Origin: an uncultured delta proteobacterium
GTDB lineage: Bacteria > Desulfobacterota > Desulfobulbia > Desulfobulbales > Desulfurivibrionaceae
Assembly: GCA_903869265.1 (NCBI GenBank)
Contig: CAIPYE010000017.1
Span: 62,001 to 126,000 of the forward strand
Direction: 5' to 3'
DNA: 64,000 nt
Both the position numbers and the translations under genes were made by a program. Within the stretch, counting starts at the first letter, position 1. Each line of letters starts with the position of its first letter. Shown here piece after piece: positions 48,827-61,432 of the stretch. The notes beneath the pieces are model-generated. The model worked only from the letters and a program-made list of their open reading frames with translations. It did no database searches and was not told the origin of the DNA.

Positions 48827-50089
48827 TTATGCGCCCTTTCCGAGAAATTCCGGGATGCTTTCCCCCTGGATCAGGGTTTCATAGGTTTCCCTGGCCCGGA
48901 TCACATGAAATGCGTTGCCATGCACCAGAACCTCGGCCACCCGGGGTCGGGAATTGTAGTTGGACGACATGGAAAACCCATAGGCTCCGGCGCTCATCAC
49001 CGCCAGCAGCTCGTCGGCCTCCACGTTGGGCATCAGCCTTTCCCGGGCAAGAAAATCGCCGGTTTCACAGATCGGCCCCACCACGTCGGCCACCGCCTGT
49101 TCCCGGTCGGGGTGCTCCACGGCCTGGATGAGGTGGAAGGCGTCGTAGAGGCTGGGCCGGGCCAGGTCGTTCATCCCGGCATCGACAATGATGAATTTCT
49201 TGAGCCCTTCCTTGGTGTACAACACCCTGGTGACCAGCGCCCCGGCGTTGCCCACCAGTACCCGGCCCGGTTCGAGGATCAGGGTGCAGGCAAGCCCTGC
49301 CAGCTCCTGCTTGATGGCCTGGGCATACTCGGATGGCAACGGCGGCTCTTCGGCGTTGTAACGGATACCCAGGCCCCCACCCAGGTCGAGATGGGTGATG
49401 GAGATCCCCTGTTCAGCAAGCAGGGCGATGAAACCCTTTACCTTGGCCAGGGATTCGACAAAGGGTGCGACCTTGGTGAGCTGCGAGCCGATATGACAGC
49501 TTACCCCTTTGATGGCGATGTTGGGCAGCTTGCTGGCCGCGAGATACACCCGCAGCGCGTCGGTGATGGGGATGCCGAACTTGTTCTTGGCCAACCCGGT
49601 GGAGATGTAGGCGTGGGTCTTGGGGTCCACATCCGGGTTCACCCGCAAGGAGACCGGGGCTTTGAGCCCGAGGTTTGCTGCCACTGTCTGGATCACGGCC
49701 AGCTCCTGCTCGGATTCCACGTTGAGCATGAGGATACCGCACTCCAGGGCGGCGCGGATCTCTGCTGCGGTTTTGCCCACCCCCGAGTAGACGATTTTTT
49801 GGGGATCAACCCCGGCGGTGCGCGCCCGGAACAGCTCGCCGCCGGAAACGATGTCCGTACCGCCGCCCAGGGACGCGAAAAGGCGGAGGATGGCGATGTT
49901 GGCGCAGGACTTGGCCGCGAAGCAGGTGATATGGGGGATGTCACCAAAGGCCTGGTCAAAGGCGGTAAAATGACGGCTCAGGGTGGCACCGCTGTACAGA
50001 TAGAACGGGGTGCCCACCGCCTCTGCCACCGTTGGCACGGCAACATCCTCGCAATGCAGGGTGTCGTTTTTGTACTGAAAATCATGCAT
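48827..50089 (-). CDS. lysA: Diaminopimelate decarboxylase
   Basis: FAAKSCANIAIL, DLGGGLGIRY, ICETGDFLA. Confidence 0.96.
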   Translation of the reverse strand: MHDFQYKNDTLHCEDVAVPTVAEAVGTPFYLYSGATLSRHFTAFDQAFGDIPHITCFAAKSCANIAILRLFASLGGGTDIVSGGELFRARTAGVDPQKIVYSGVGKTAAEIRAALECGILMLNVESEQELAVIQTVAANLGLKAPVSLRVNPDVDPKTHAYISTGLAKNKFGIPITDALRVYLAASKLPNIAIKGVSCHIGSQLTKVAPFVESLAKVKGFIALLAEQGISITHLDLGGGLGIRYNAEEPPLPSEYAQAIKQELAGLACTLILEPGRVLVGNAGALVTRVLYTKEGLKKFIIVDAGMNDLARPSLYDAFHLIQAVEHPDREQAVADVVGPICETGDFLARERLMPNVEADELLAVMSAGAYGFSMSSNYNSRPRVAEVLVHGNAFHVIRARETYETLIQGESIPEFLGKGA

Positions 50090-50108
50090 GGTTTGCTATC
50101 TCAACTTA

Positions 50109-51176
50109 TCATTCTTCGCTATACGTGGCTTCCATGGAAGACGTGCTTTCGTTGGGTGGCATGGCCTGGTCAAAGGCGGTGACCGAGTAATACCAGACGC
50201 CTCTGCCCTTGGGCGGTTTTGTGTCGAGAAAAGAAAGACCTGCCCCGCCAACCTCGCCGATGCGTTCCGGGGTCGGGTTGCGGGCCGAGCGGCGGTAGAT
50301 GCGGAAACCCGCCAGATCAGGCTCGGCAACGGTATCCCAGAGAACCTTGATCCCCTCGTTGGTGACCACGATCCGGACCTTCTGGGGCGGCGCCGGAGGC
50401 GTGAGGTCGCGCGGGGTGGCGCTTACGACGGGGCTTGCCATGCCGGCCGCCACGGTTCCTTCGTGCAGCCGCATGGCCCGGATCTTGTACTGGTAGGCCT
50501 TGCTATTTCGCAAGCCCTTGTCCGTATAGACCAACCCCTCGATCAGCTCGCCCGGCATCTCGCTAAACGTCTCGCCGCTGTCGGTCGAGCGGGAAACCTG
50601 ATAGCGGATGGGGTCGGAAACGGTTGTCCCATCCAGCAATCCTGCGGGCGGCTGCCAGCGCAGGGTAAGGGACTTGTCCCCTTCCTCAATTCTGAAATTT
50701 GTCGGAGCCAGGAGCGGGGTATCCCAGACCACCGAAACGGTGTTCGAATCATCGCTGCTGACAAACCAGCCCGCCTTGCTGCGGACCCGGTACACATAGC
50801 GGTGATTGGGGCGCAACAGGGTCTCCTGATAGGAAACCCTCCCCTTGTCGTTGCTTTCCGCCGTGATCTCGATGGAAGGACCAAAGGGGATGGGGCAGTC
50901 CGGGCAGTAATCTTTGATGGGGATAACGGCCCGCAGCAGTTCAAACTTCTCGATCCGGTACGGCAACCGATCGCCCTCCACGGTTGACCGAGGATAGGAC
51001 CAGCTTAGCTCCACCCCTTTTTCGTCAAGATTATAGCGCAGATCGGTGATGGGCGCCGGCATCACGGTATCGGGCGGCACGGGCCGGGTCTTCTTGCCGC
51101 AACCCGCCAAACCGGTGGCGAAAACCATTGCCAAGGCCAAAACAAGCATGCGCCTCCCAATCACTCCGGATCTCAT
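50109..51176 (-). CDS. Fibronectin type III-domain predicted lipoprotein
   Basis: Lipobox FATGLAGCGKK; repeated FnIII-like strands. Confidence 0.8.
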   Translation of the reverse strand: MRSGVIGRRMLVLALAMVFATGLAGCGKKTRPVPPDTVMPAPITDLRYNLDEKGVELSWSYPRSTVEGDRLPYRIEKFELLRAVIPIKDYCPDCPIPFGPSIEITAESNDKGRVSYQETLLRPNHRYVYRVRSKAGWFVSSDDSNTVSVVWDTPLLAPTNFRIEEGDKSLTLRWQPPAGLLDGTTVSDPIRYQVSRSTDSGETFSEMPGELIEGLVYTDKGLRNSKAYQYKIRAMRLHEGTVAAGMASPVVSATPRDLTPPAPPQKVRIVVTNEGIKVLWDTVAEPDLAGFRIYRRSARNPTPERIGEVGGAGLSFLDTKPPKGRGVWYYSVTAFDQAMPPNESTSSMEATYSEE

Positions 51177-52588
51177 GGCTTAATCCCCAACTCTTTTTCC
51201 GCCTGCTTCAAGGCCTTGGCCACCATCTTGCCCGAGGTGCCGCCCAGAGATACCCGGCTTTTGACCGAGCCGTCGATGGAGAGCACTTTGAAAACATCAC
51301 CCTCGATGACTTCAGAGAATTTTTTTAGCTCCGCCAGCTTCAACTCGGTGAGTTCCTTGCCCTTGCTTATGCAAAAGGCCACGGTGCGGCCGACAATGGC
51401 GTGGGCCTGGCGGAAGGGAATGTTTTTCAGCACCAGATAGTCGGCCAGGTCGGTGGCGGTCATATAGCCGCCGCCAAGGCCTTTGGCCAGCCGCGCCTCG
51501 TTGAAGGTGAGGTTGGCCAGCAGTTGGGCCATGATTGCCACGGACTGGGAGACCGTGTCCACCGTGTCAAAGAGCGGCTCCTTGTCTTCCTGGAGGTCGC
51601 GGTTATAGGTCATTGGCAGACCCTTGAGCAGCATGAGCAGGGACATGAGATTGCCCACCACCCTGCCGCTCTTGCCCCGGATCAGCTCGGGGATATCCGG
51701 GTTCTTCTTCTGGGGCATGATGGAGCTGCCGGTGCAGAAGCTGTCCGCCAGGGTCACGAAGGAAAACTCCTCGGTGGTCCACAGCACCAGTTCTTCGGAG
51801 AGACGGCTCAGGTGGATCTGGATCAGGCTGGCCGCGCTCATGAACTCGATGATGAAATCGCGATCCCCCACCGTGTCCATGCTGTTGGCGGTGATCTTTG
51901 GGAAACCCAGCTCCTTGGCGACAAACTCCCGGTCGATGGGCAGACCGGTGCCAGCCAGGGCCGCAGCGCCCAAGGGCATGACATTGATCCGCTTCAGTCC
52001 ATCGCTCAACCGTTCCCGGTCGCGGCCGAACATCTCGTAATAGGCCAGCATGTGGTGCGCCACCAGCACCGGCTGTGCCCGCTGCAGATGGGTGTAGCCC
52101 GGCATCACCGCATGCTCGTATTTCCGGGCCAGAACCACGAAGGATTTTTGTAGCCCGGAAAGCAGCGCGATGAGGTTGTGGCATTCCTCCCTGAGATAGA
52201 GGCGCACATCCAGCGCCACCTGATCGTTGCGGCTTCGGGCGGTATGCAGCTTTTCCCCGGCCGGGCCGATCTTTTCCACCAGAGTCTTTTCGATATTCAT
52301 GTGAATATCCTCAAGCTCGGGCCTGAAGACAAAGATGCCGGTTTCAATTTCCCGCTCGATCTGGCCTAACCCCTTGAGGATCTGGTCCCGCTCCTTGACG
52401 CTGATCAACCCCTGCTTGGCGAGCATCTTGGCGTGCGCCCGGCTGCCGGCGATGTCATGCTTATACAGCCTGGCATCGTAGTGGATGGAGGCGGTGAATG
52501 CCTCCACCGAGGCGGCGGTTTTTTCGGCAAATCTGCCGCCCCACAGCTTGGCCGGAGCCTTTTTTTTCTCTTTTGAAGAGGATGCCAT
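51173..52588 (-). CDS. argH: Argininosuccinate lyase
   Basis: [29 protein letters not shown]. Confidence 0.97.
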   Translation of the reverse strand: MASSSKEKKKAPAKLWGGRFAEKTAASVEAFTASIHYDARLYKHDIAGSRAHAKMLAKQGLISVKERDQILKGLGQIEREIETGIFVFRPELEDIHMNIEKTLVEKIGPAGEKLHTARSRNDQVALDVRLYLREECHNLIALLSGLQKSFVVLARKYEHAVMPGYTHLQRAQPVLVAHHMLAYYEMFGRDRERLSDGLKRINVMPLGAAALAGTGLPIDREFVAKELGFPKITANSMDTVGDRDFIIEFMSAASLIQIHLSRLSEELVLWTTEEFSFVTLADSFCTGSSIMPQKKNPDIPELIRGKSGRVVGNLMSLLMLLKGLPMTYNRDLQEDKEPLFDTVDTVSQSVAIMAQLLANLTFNEARLAKGLGGGYMTATDLADYLVLKNIPFRQAHAIVGRTVAFCISKGKELTELKLAELKKFSEVIEGDVFKVLSIDGSVKSRVSLGGTSGKMVAKALKQAEKELGIKP

Positions 52589-52612
52589 TGTCGTCTCTGC
52601 TTATGCCGGAGT

Positions 52613-53824
52613 TTATTTCTTCTTCTTTTCCACCAGGGCCTGGATGGTCAGACGCAGGGCGTTGAGGCGGATAAAGCCCCCGGCATCCGATTGGGTGTAC
52701 ACCTGGTCTTCCTCAAAGGTGGCAAAGCTTTCCTGGTAGAGCGACTGGTCGGATTTACGTCCCACCGGGATGCAGTTGCCCTTGATCAGCTTGAGCCGCA
52801 CCGTGCCATTCACCGTCTCCTGGGCATTGTCCATGGTCTTTTGCAGGAGCTTCATCTCCGGCGAGAACCAGAAACCGTTGTACACGAGCTCGGCATAGCG
52901 GGGGATTAGGCTGTCGCGGATCTTCATGACCTCGCGGTCCAGGGTGATGGTCTCCAGATCGCGATGGGCCGCGCGCAAAATGGTGCCGCCCGGGGTTTCG
53001 TACACCCCGCGGGATTTCATGCCCACGAACCGGTTCTCCACCATGTCCAGCCTCCCGATGCCGTTGGCGCCGCCCAGGGTGTTGAGGCGGGCCAGCATGG
53101 CTGCGGGGCTGAGGCGTTCGCCGTTGATGGCCACCGGGTTGCCATTGGCGAATTCCATCTCGATATAGGTCGGCACATCCGGGGCCTTTTCCGGAGAGAC
53201 GGAAAGCTTGAACATGGACTCCTCCGGCTCGTTCCACGGGTCTTCCAGGATGCCGCCCTCAAAGCTGATGTGCAGCAGATTCTCGTCGGAGCTGTAAGGC
53301 TTTTCCTTGGTAACCGGCACGGGAATCCCGTGCTCTGCTGCATAGGCCATGAGCTTGGTCCGGGAATTGAGATCCCAGATCCGCCAGGGGGCGATGATGG
53401 TCAGCTTGGGATTCAGGGCCAGATAGGTCAGCTCAAAGCGCACCTGATCGTTGCCCTTGCCGGTGGCGCCGTGGCTAACGGCGTCGGCCCCCTCGGCCTC
53501 GGCGATCCGCACCTGTTCCCGGGCGATGACCGGCCGGGCCAGGGAGGTGCCCAGCAGGTAGGAGCCCTCATAGATGGCGTTGGCGCGAAAGGCCGGGAAG
53601 ACATAGTCGCGGACAAACTCTTCGCGCAGATCGGAGATGATCACCTTTTCGGCGCCGGTGGCCAACCCCTTGGCCCGGACCTTGTCCCAGTCTTCCTCCT
53701 GACCCACATCGGCGGCAAAGGCTACGACCGGAACCTGATATTCTTCCCGCAGCCATTTGAGGATGACCGAGGTATCCAGCCCGCCGGAATAGGCGAGGAC
53801 GATCTTGTTTATATTGGCAGCCAT
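52613..53824 (-). CDS. argG: Argininosuccinate synthase
   Basis: [17 protein letters not shown]. Confidence 0.98.
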   Translation of the reverse strand: MAANINKIVLAYSGGLDTSVILKWLREEYQVPVVAFAADVGQEEDWDKVRAKGLATGAEKVIISDLREEFVRDYVFPAFRANAIYEGSYLLGTSLARPVIAREQVRIAEAEGADAVSHGATGKGNDQVRFELTYLALNPKLTIIAPWRIWDLNSRTKLMAYAAEHGIPVPVTKEKPYSSDENLLHISFEGGILEDPWNEPEESMFKLSVSPEKAPDVPTYIEMEFANGNPVAINGERLSPAAMLARLNTLGGANGIGRLDMVENRFVGMKSRGVYETPGGTILRAAHRDLETITLDREVMKIRDSLIPRYAELVYNGFWFSPEMKLLQKTMDNAQETVNGTVRLKLIKGNCIPVGRKSDQSLYQESFATFEEDQVYTQSDAGGFIRLNALRLTIQALVEKKKK

Positions 53825-53863
53825 TGGCCGTGTTCTCCCAGTGCGCAGTAATGATTTCGTATT

Positions 53864-54775
53864 TCAGGCCAGATGCATGGCCAGAATAGCCTTGTGGATG
53901 TGGAGCTTGTTCTCCGCCTGGTCAAAGGCGACGCATTGCACCCCCTCCAGCACCTCTTCGGAGATTTCCTCGTCGCGGTGGGCAGGCAGGCAGTGGAGGA
54001 CAATGGCCCCTGGTCTGGCTTGGGCCACCAGGGCCGCATTCACCTGGTACGCTTTGAATACGGCAATCCGCTCTTCCTGCTCGCTTTCCTGGCCCATGCT
54101 GGCCCAGACGTCGGTGTTGATCACATCTGCCTGCCGCACCGCCTCCACCGGATCGCGCACCACCCGGATGGGCTGGCTCGCTTGGGCTTGGGCTGCCGCG
54201 AGAATGGCGGAGTTGGGATCATACCCCTCCGGGCAGGCCAGGGTCAGGGCAAAGCCGAAACGGGCTGCCGCCTGGATCCAGGAGTTGGCCATGTTGTTGC
54301 CGTCTCCCAGCCAGGCGATATGGAGATTTGCCACCTCTCCCTTATGCTCGATCACGGTCATGATGTCGCTCAACACCTGGCAGGGATGGTGCAGGTCGGT
54401 GAGGGCGTTGATCACCGGCACCGTGGAATAGCCGGCCAGTTCATCGACAATCCCCTGGCCATAGGTGCGGACGACCATGCCGTCCACATAGCGGGCCATG
54501 ACCCGGGCCATGTCTTTGAGGGGCTCGTTGCGGGCCAGTTGGGTGTCGCGGCCGGAGAGATAGATTACCTGACCGCCCAAGCCATACATGGCCGCCTCAA
54601 AGGAAACCCTGGTCCGGGTGGAGGGCTTTTCGAAGATGAGGGCCACGGTTTTTCCTGCCAGCTGCTGATGGCGAACCCCGGCCTTGGCTTCTTTTTTAAG
54701 CAGCAGGGCCTGCTCGATGTAGGCGCCAAGCTGCTCCTTGCTGAAATCCTGTAATGCCAGTAGGTGCTTTGTCAT
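53864..54775 (-). CDS. argF: Ornithine carbamoyltransferase
   Basis: FEKPSTRTRVSFEAAMYGLGG; HCLPAHRDEEI. Confidence 0.97.
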   Translation of the reverse strand: MTKHLLALQDFSKEQLGAYIEQALLLKKEAKAGVRHQQLAGKTVALIFEKPSTRTRVSFEAAMYGLGGQVIYLSGRDTQLARNEPLKDMARVMARYVDGMVVRTYGQGIVDELAGYSTVPVINALTDLHHPCQVLSDIMTVIEHKGEVANLHIAWLGDGNNMANSWIQAAARFGFALTLACPEGYDPNSAILAAAQAQASQPIRVVRDPVEAVRQADVINTDVWASMGQESEQEERIAVFKAYQVNAALVAQARPGAIVLHCLPAHRDEEISEEVLEGVQCVAFDQAENKLHIHKAILAMHLA

Positions 54776-55017
54776 GGTTTGTTCTCTCTGCCAGCCTCCC
54801 CCAACACGGTATTGCGGAAAGAAGACTCTCTCTGTTCAGAGCGTCCTGTCGGCACCACGGCGCGCGGCAGGATTCAGAAGACCGGCTCAAAAAATGTCAG
54901 CCCAAGCAATGCCAGCGAATGACGGACAATGTCACCCCTCAGGTTGGGCCAAACTACAATTCATACAAAAAAACTTTTTCTTTGCAAAGGGATTTTTCGT
55001 GGAAAATGTATGGGGGG

Positions 55018-56216
55018 CTATTGGCTCAGCTCGGCAAAAACCTCGTCCAGGGCCTGGATCAGCAGGTCTATCTCGGCGCGGCTGATGATGAGTGGCGGCA
55101 GACAGCGCAGTACCTTGTTCCCGGCAAAGTTTAGAAGCACTCCCTTTTCAAAGAGGAGGTTGACCATGGCCGGACCTTTTTCAATCCAGGCCTCGGTCAG
55201 GGGCAGCCCCTGGATCAACCCGAGCCCGCGGGCAGGGGTTGCGATGGCCGGATATTTGGCGGCCAGGGTGTTGAGGCGCTCAGCGAGATACTCCCCTTTT
55301 CCCCGGACTTCGGCGAAAAAGCCGTCACCCAGCATGATCCGCAAGGTCGCAACCGCGGCGGCGCAGACCACCGGGTTGCCGCCGAAGGTCGAGGCGTGGC
55401 TGCCCGGCTCGAACGCCTTGGCCACCGACTCTGTGGCCAGCATGGCGCCGATGGGCAGACCATTGCCCAGGGCCTTGGCCAGGGTGAGGATATCGGGGGT
55501 CACCCCGTACTGCTCGTAAGCAAAGAGGGTGCCGGTTCTGCCCATGCCCACCTGGATCTCATCAAAAATCAACAGCAGGCCGCGGCTGTCGCAGAGCTGG
55601 CGGATACCGGCGAGATATTCTTTCGCCAAAGGCCGGACCCCGCCTTCTCCCTGCAAGGGCTCGCAGAGAATGGCGCAGGTCTCCGGGCCAATCATCGCCT
55701 CCAAGGCACCGATATCGCCGAAGGGTGCATGGCGGAACCCTTGGGGCAGCGGCTCAAATCCTTTGTGGAATTTTTCCTGCCCGGTGGCGGCCACGGTGGC
55801 CAGGGTGCGGCCATGAAAAGAACCGGCCAGGGAGATGATCTCGTATTTCCCTGCCGGGCTGGCCTTTCGCGCCAACTTGATCGCCGCCTCATTGGCCTCC
55901 GCCCCGGAGTTGGCCAGAAACACCCGGTCAGCAAAGGAATGGCTGATCAGCAGTTCGGCCAGCTCGGTTTGCGGAATCGTATGGTAGAGGTTGGAAACAT
56001 GCACCAGGGTCGAGGCCTGGCGGCAGATCGCCTCGGTGATCGCCGGATGGCAGTGGCCCAGGCTGCAGACCGCGATGCCGGCGAGGCAATCCAGATATTC
56101 CTTGCCGTCACCGTCCTTGAGCAGACACCCCTTCCCCTCAACCATCACTGCGGGATACCTCCCATAGGTGGTCATAAACGAGGCCGTGCTTTTTTCAATC
56201 CATTCCGCATTCGCCA

Positions 56217-56217
<1 letters not shown>
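55018..56217 (-). CDS. argD: Acetylornithine aminotransferase
   Basis: NSGAEANEAAIKLAR; IFDEIQVGMGRTG; HASTFGGNPV. Confidence 0.95.
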
Positions 56218-57275
<1,058 letters not shown>

Positions 57276-57314
57276 TTAAAGTTCATCAGCACCATAAGGA
57301 AACTAAAAAAAAAT

Positions 57315-57881
57315 ATGAAACCCTCGCTCCGTTTTTTTTGCCGGATTGTGATCCTGTGCCCCCTTCTCGCTGCCACTCCGGGCCTTGCTGCGCCGCCTGC
57401 ATCCACCCCCGCAAGCACCAACAAGCCGCCGATTCACATCGAGGCGGACCGGATGGTTTCCATGAAAGCTGACAACGCGGTGCTTTTTACCGGAAACGTC
57501 GATGCCAAGCAGGGCCAGATGACGATCCGCGCCGCGGAGATGACGGTGTATTATCTTTCCAACGAGGAAAAAGCCAAGCTGCCCCAGAGCGGCGAGGAGC
57601 GTAGCCTCAAGAAGCTGTTTGCCTCGGGCAATGTGGAGATTCAGAACGAAGGCATGACCGGCACCGGCGACAAGATGGAGTATTACGAAGCCGAGCGCAA
57701 GATGATCCTCATCGGCAACAGCAAGGTCTGGCAGGACAATAACCTCGTTACCGGTCAAACCGTTATCGTTTACCTCGACCAGGGCAAGAGCATCGTGGAG
57801 CGGGGCGAGAAGAAAGGCGAGCGGGTCAAGGCCTTTTTTTACCCAGGCGGCGAAGGTCCGCAGAGCGGTCAGCAACAGTGA
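57315..57881 (+). CDS. lptA: LPS export periplasmic protein LptA-like
   Basis: IHIEADRMVSMKADNAVLFTGNVDAKQGQMTIRA; directly upstream of lptB. Confidence 0.85.
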   Translation: MKPSLRFFCRIVILCPLLAATPGLAAPPASTPASTNKPPIHIEADRMVSMKADNAVLFTGNVDAKQGQMTIRAAEMTVYYLSNEEKAKLPQSGEERSLKKLFASGNVEIQNEGMTGTGDKMEYYEAERKMILIGNSKVWQDNNLVTGQTVIVYLDQGKSIVERGEKKGERVKAFFYPGGEGPQSGQQQ

Positions 57882-57896
57882 AAACGGAGGCTCCCC

Positions 57897-58619
57897 TTGT
57901 CTGTTCTTGAAACAAAAGACATTGTCAAACGTTATAAAACCCGGACGGTTGTGGACGGGATCAGCCTGCGGGTTGAAACCGGCACGGTGGTCGGGTTGCT
58001 CGGGCCAAACGGCGCCGGGAAAACCACCACCTTCTACGCCATTGCCGGGTTTGTCCGGCCGGACGCAGGCGTCATCCTGCTCGATGGCGAGGACATCACC
58101 GGATTGCCCATCCACCAGCGGGCCGTCAAAGGGTTGTCCTATCTGCCCCAAGAATCCTCGGTTTTTAAAAAGCTCACCGTGGAGGAAAATGTCCGTATCG
58201 TTCTTGAACCGCTGGGTCTTGCCAAGGCAGAGATCAACAACCGGGTCGGTCAGCTCATGGAAGACCTGAAGATCAGCCATCTGGCAGGCAACCGGGGGCA
58301 TTCGCTTTCCGGGGGCGAACGCCGCCGGGTGGAGATCATGCGGGCTTTGGCCACGACTCCGCATTTCATTCTTTTGGACGAGCCCTTTGCCGGGATCGAT
58401 CCGTTATCGGTGGCCGATCTCCAGCAGATCATCGGCAATCTGAAAAACCGCGGCCTGGGGGTGCTCATCTCCGACCACAATGTGCGGGAAACTCTTTCCG
58501 TGTGTGATCAGGCCTATATCGTCAGCCAGGGGAAGATTTTGATCCATGGCGACGCCGAAGCGATTGTCGGTAACGAGGAAGCCCGCCGGATGTATCTTGG
58601 GGAAAATTTCACCCTGTAG
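57897..58619 (+). CDS. lptB: LPS export ABC transporter ATP-binding protein
   Basis: [46 protein letters not shown] start. Confidence 0.96.
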   Translation: MSVLETKDIVKRYKTRTVVDGISLRVETGTVVGLLGPNGAGKTTTFYAIAGFVRPDAGVILLDGEDITGLPIHQRAVKGLSYLPQESSVFKKLTVEENVRIVLEPLGLAKAEINNRVGQLMEDLKISHLAGNRGHSLSGGERRRVEIMRALATTPHFILLDEPFAGIDPLSVADLQQIIGNLKNRGLGVLISDHNVRETLSVCDQAYIVSQGKILIHGDAEAIVGNEEARRMYLGENFTL

Positions 58620-58741
58620 TAACCGTCCAGCAGCACCATATCTGCGTTAGCTGTCATCGGCCGGCTCATGTGCAACAGCACACTTCTCGGCCTCTTCCTA
58701 GCATCTGCGGCAGCAGCGAAGCGGCGCTGCTGAGCGGTTTC
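58618..58741. repeat. Full-length copy (~124 bp) of dispersed repeat family 1, opposite orientation to 20039 copy
   Basis: GTAACCGTCCAGCAGCACC ... GGCGCTGCTGAGCGGTTTC; interior matches 20039 copy when reverse complemented. Confidence 0.82.
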
Positions 58742-58899
58742 TTCCTGTCAGCCATCGCAACAAAATACCCTTTGTTTCTTCGCTCCCCCAAATTCTTCTT
58801 GCAAAAACCTTGCCGTCATGGAGTATTATACACACACAAAGGCGGCGCAATCCCGCGCCGTTCCCTGTGTGTCTTTTGCAGTAAAGGATTTCGGCGAAT

Positions 58900-60363
58900 A
58901 TGGCCCTTGAACTGAGACAGCAACTGAAACTCAGCCAGCAACTGGTGATGACCCCCCAGTTGCAGCAGGCCATCAAGTTGCTGCAACTTTCCCGGCTTGA
59001 GCTTGCCGAAACGATCCAGCAGGAAATCGAGATCAACCCTGTGCTGGAAGAAGCGCTTGACGGGCCTGATCAGGCCGAGGCAGAGCAGGAAGGCCATGGC
59101 CATGAGGCGCTGGACGTCCCGGTGCCCGAGCCGGAAAAGACCACCGAAGTCCAGATGGAAAGCGACTCCTCCTTGCGGGAAATAGACTGGGAGAATTACA
59201 GCAACGAGTATGAAAGCGGCTTCTCCAACCGGAGCAAGGATGATAACGACCTGCCCTCCCGCCTTGACATCCTGACGACCAAGCCCGACCTGCACTCCCA
59301 TCTTTCCTGGCAGCTGACCCTTTCCCATCTCACCGAGGAGGAAAAGGAGATCGGCCATTTCGTCATCGGCAACCTGAACCGGGACGGGTTCCTGGTGGTG
59401 ACGGAGGCGGAAATTGCCGAAGGCACGGGCTGCGATCCGGAGCTGGCCCACCGGATGATCCGCGTGGTGCAGGAGATGGACCCGGCCGGGGTCGGGGCCA
59501 GGGATCTTAAGGATTGCCTGCTGTTGCAGCTTGGTCGCCTGGGCCTTGAGGGGTCTCTGGCCGCAACAATAGTCCGGGAGCATCTCCATACCCTGGAAAA
59601 CAGAAATTTCGCTGCCATTGCCAGGGGTACGGGCCGGCCCATCGAGGAGATCCTCAGCGCGATCAAGGTGATCACCGAGCTGGACCCGCATCCGGGCAGG
59701 ATCTATTCCGAAGAGGAGCCCCAGTACATCATCCCGGATGTCTATGTGCACAAGATAAGCGGCGAATATGTCATTTTGCTTAACGACGAAGGCCTGCCTC
59801 GCCTCAAGGTCAGCAACTATTACAAGGATATCCTGAAAAAGGATTCCGGCGCCCCGGCCGAGACCAAGAATTATGTGCAGGACAAGCTCAAATCGGCCCT
59901 GTGGCTGATAAAAAGTATCCACCAGCGGCAACGCACCATCTACCGGGTGGTGGAATCGCTGCTCAAGTTTCAGCACGATTTTTTTGAAAAGGGGGTCGCG
60001 TACCTCAAGCCCCTGGTCCTCCGCGATGTGGCCGAGGATCTCGGCATGCACGAGTCGACGATCAGCCGGGTGACGAGCAACAAGTACGTGCACACTCCCC
60101 AGGGCACCTTTGAGTTGAAGTACTTCTTCAACTCCTCCATCAGCCGTCACGACGGCGGGGACGCCATGGCTTCGGAAAGCATCAAGGAGCGCATCCGCTC
60201 CATCATTGCCGGAGAAGATCACCAGGCTCCCTTGAGCGACAACGCCATTGCCGACATCTTCGCCAAGGAGGATATCAAGCTGGCCCGGCGCACCGTGGCC
60301 AAGTACCGCGAGCAGATAGGGATTCTGCCCTCAAAATTCCGGAAAAAACCCAAGCTGAGCTGA
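58900..60363 (+). CDS. rpoN: RNA polymerase sigma-54 factor
   Basis: LRQQLKLSQQLVMTPQLQQAIKLLQLSRLEL; ARRTVAKYREQIGILPSKFRK RpoN box. Confidence 0.97.
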   Translation: MALELRQQLKLSQQLVMTPQLQQAIKLLQLSRLELAETIQQEIEINPVLEEALDGPDQAEAEQEGHGHEALDVPVPEPEKTTEVQMESDSSLREIDWENYSNEYESGFSNRSKDDNDLPSRLDILTTKPDLHSHLSWQLTLSHLTEEEKEIGHFVIGNLNRDGFLVVTEAEIAEGTGCDPELAHRMIRVVQEMDPAGVGARDLKDCLLLQLGRLGLEGSLAATIVREHLHTLENRNFAAIARGTGRPIEEILSAIKVITELDPHPGRIYSEEEPQYIIPDVYVHKISGEYVILLNDEGLPRLKVSNYYKDILKKDSGAPAETKNYVQDKLKSALWLIKSIHQRQRTIYRVVESLLKFQHDFFEKGVAYLKPLVLRDVAEDLGMHESTISRVTSNKYVHTPQGTFELKYFFNSSISRHDGGDAMASESIKERIRSIIAGEDHQAPLSDNAIADIFAKEDIKLARRTVAKYREQIGILPSKFRKKPKLS

Positions 60364-60402
60364 TCCGGATGCCTGTATCCTCCCTTGCCGCATCACAACG
60401 CC

Positions 60403-61275
60403 ATGCATGAAACCAGCAGCCCGCCACTGACCCTGACCATCATCACCGGCCTTTCCGGGGCAGGCAAGTCCACGGCCCTCAATGTTTTTGAGGATGCCGG
60501 TTTTTTGTGCATCGACAATCTCCCGGTTTTTCTCCTTCTGCCCTTGCTCGACGGCATGGCCCGGCGGGCAGACGGCCCGCACCGGTTGGCCCTGGTCATG
60601 GATGCCAGGGATGCCGAGCTTGCCCCGGCTCTGGGCGGAGTCCTGAAAGAGGTGAAAATCAGGGCCACGCTGGTCCAGATCATTTTTCTTGAGGCCAACG
60701 ACACGATCCTGCTCCGCCGTTACAGCCAGTTGCGGCGCGCCCATCCCCTGGCCCAGGTCGGCCTGGTCCAAGACGGCATCTCCTCGGAAAAAAAGCGGCT
60801 GGCTGGGCTTCGCCAGCTGGCCGACCGGGTGATTGACACCAGCAGCCTCACCCCAACCGAGTTGCGGCACAAGCTCCTGCTGCACGACGCCTCATCGGTC
60901 GCCGCGATGCGGGTCAACATCCTTTCCTTTGGCCATAAGCACGGGCTGCCCAGCGAGGCAGACCTGTTGTTTGATGTGCGGTTTTTGCCAAATCCCTATT
61001 ATGTGGCGGAGCTCAAGGAGAAAACCGGCCTGGATGTATCGGTGGCTGCCCATGCCCTGGACAATGCCAGCGGCAGCCAATTTCTCGTCCACCTCTTTGC
61101 CCTGCTTGATTTTCTCCTCCCTGAATTTGAACAGGCAGGCAAGGCCTACCTCACCATCGCCGTGGGCTGCACCGGCGGGAAACACCGCTCCGTGGCGGTG
61201 GCCGAGGAAATCCGCCGCCATCTGGCAGGGGGGAAATGGGTGGTGAAATTATTTCATCGGGATATGGAAAAGTAA
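60403..61275 (+). CDS. rapZ: RNase adapter protein RapZ (YvcJ family)
   Basis: ITGLSGAGKSTALNVFEDAGFLCIDNLP; VGCTGGKHRSVAVAE. Confidence 0.94.
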   Translation: MHETSSPPLTLTIITGLSGAGKSTALNVFEDAGFLCIDNLPVFLLLPLLDGMARRADGPHRLALVMDARDAELAPALGGVLKEVKIRATLVQIIFLEANDTILLRRYSQLRRAHPLAQVGLVQDGISSEKKRLAGLRQLADRVIDTSSLTPTELRHKLLLHDASSVAAMRVNILSFGHKHGLPSEADLLFDVRFLPNPYYVAELKEKTGLDVSVAAHALDNASGSQFLVHLFALLDFLLPEFEQAGKAYLTIAVGCTGGKHRSVAVAEEIRRHLAGGKWVVKLFHRDMEK

Positions 61276-61296
61276 GCCTCTTGTAAAACTCTGCTA

Positions 61297-61410
61297 AATT
61301 GACTCCCCCTCCCTTGACGGAAGGGGGTTGGGGGGAGGGTGAAGTCGCAACCCGCCTATTTCCTAGCTATTTTCCCCTATCCCTAACTCTCCCCCGCCAG
61401 GGGTAGGGAA
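61297..61410. repeat. Repeat family 2 copy B (rapZ-HAD intergenic)
   Basis: AAATTGACTCCCCCTCCCTTGACGG...GGGTGAAGTCGCAAC...TAGCTATTTTCCCC aligns with reverse complement of 46052-46165. Confidence 0.78.
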
Positions 61411-61432
61411 TTCCTAGGCCTGATGAGCGTAT

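Noticed and set aside
48905-50182. 425-aa plus-strand ORF
   Set aside because: Antisense to lysA
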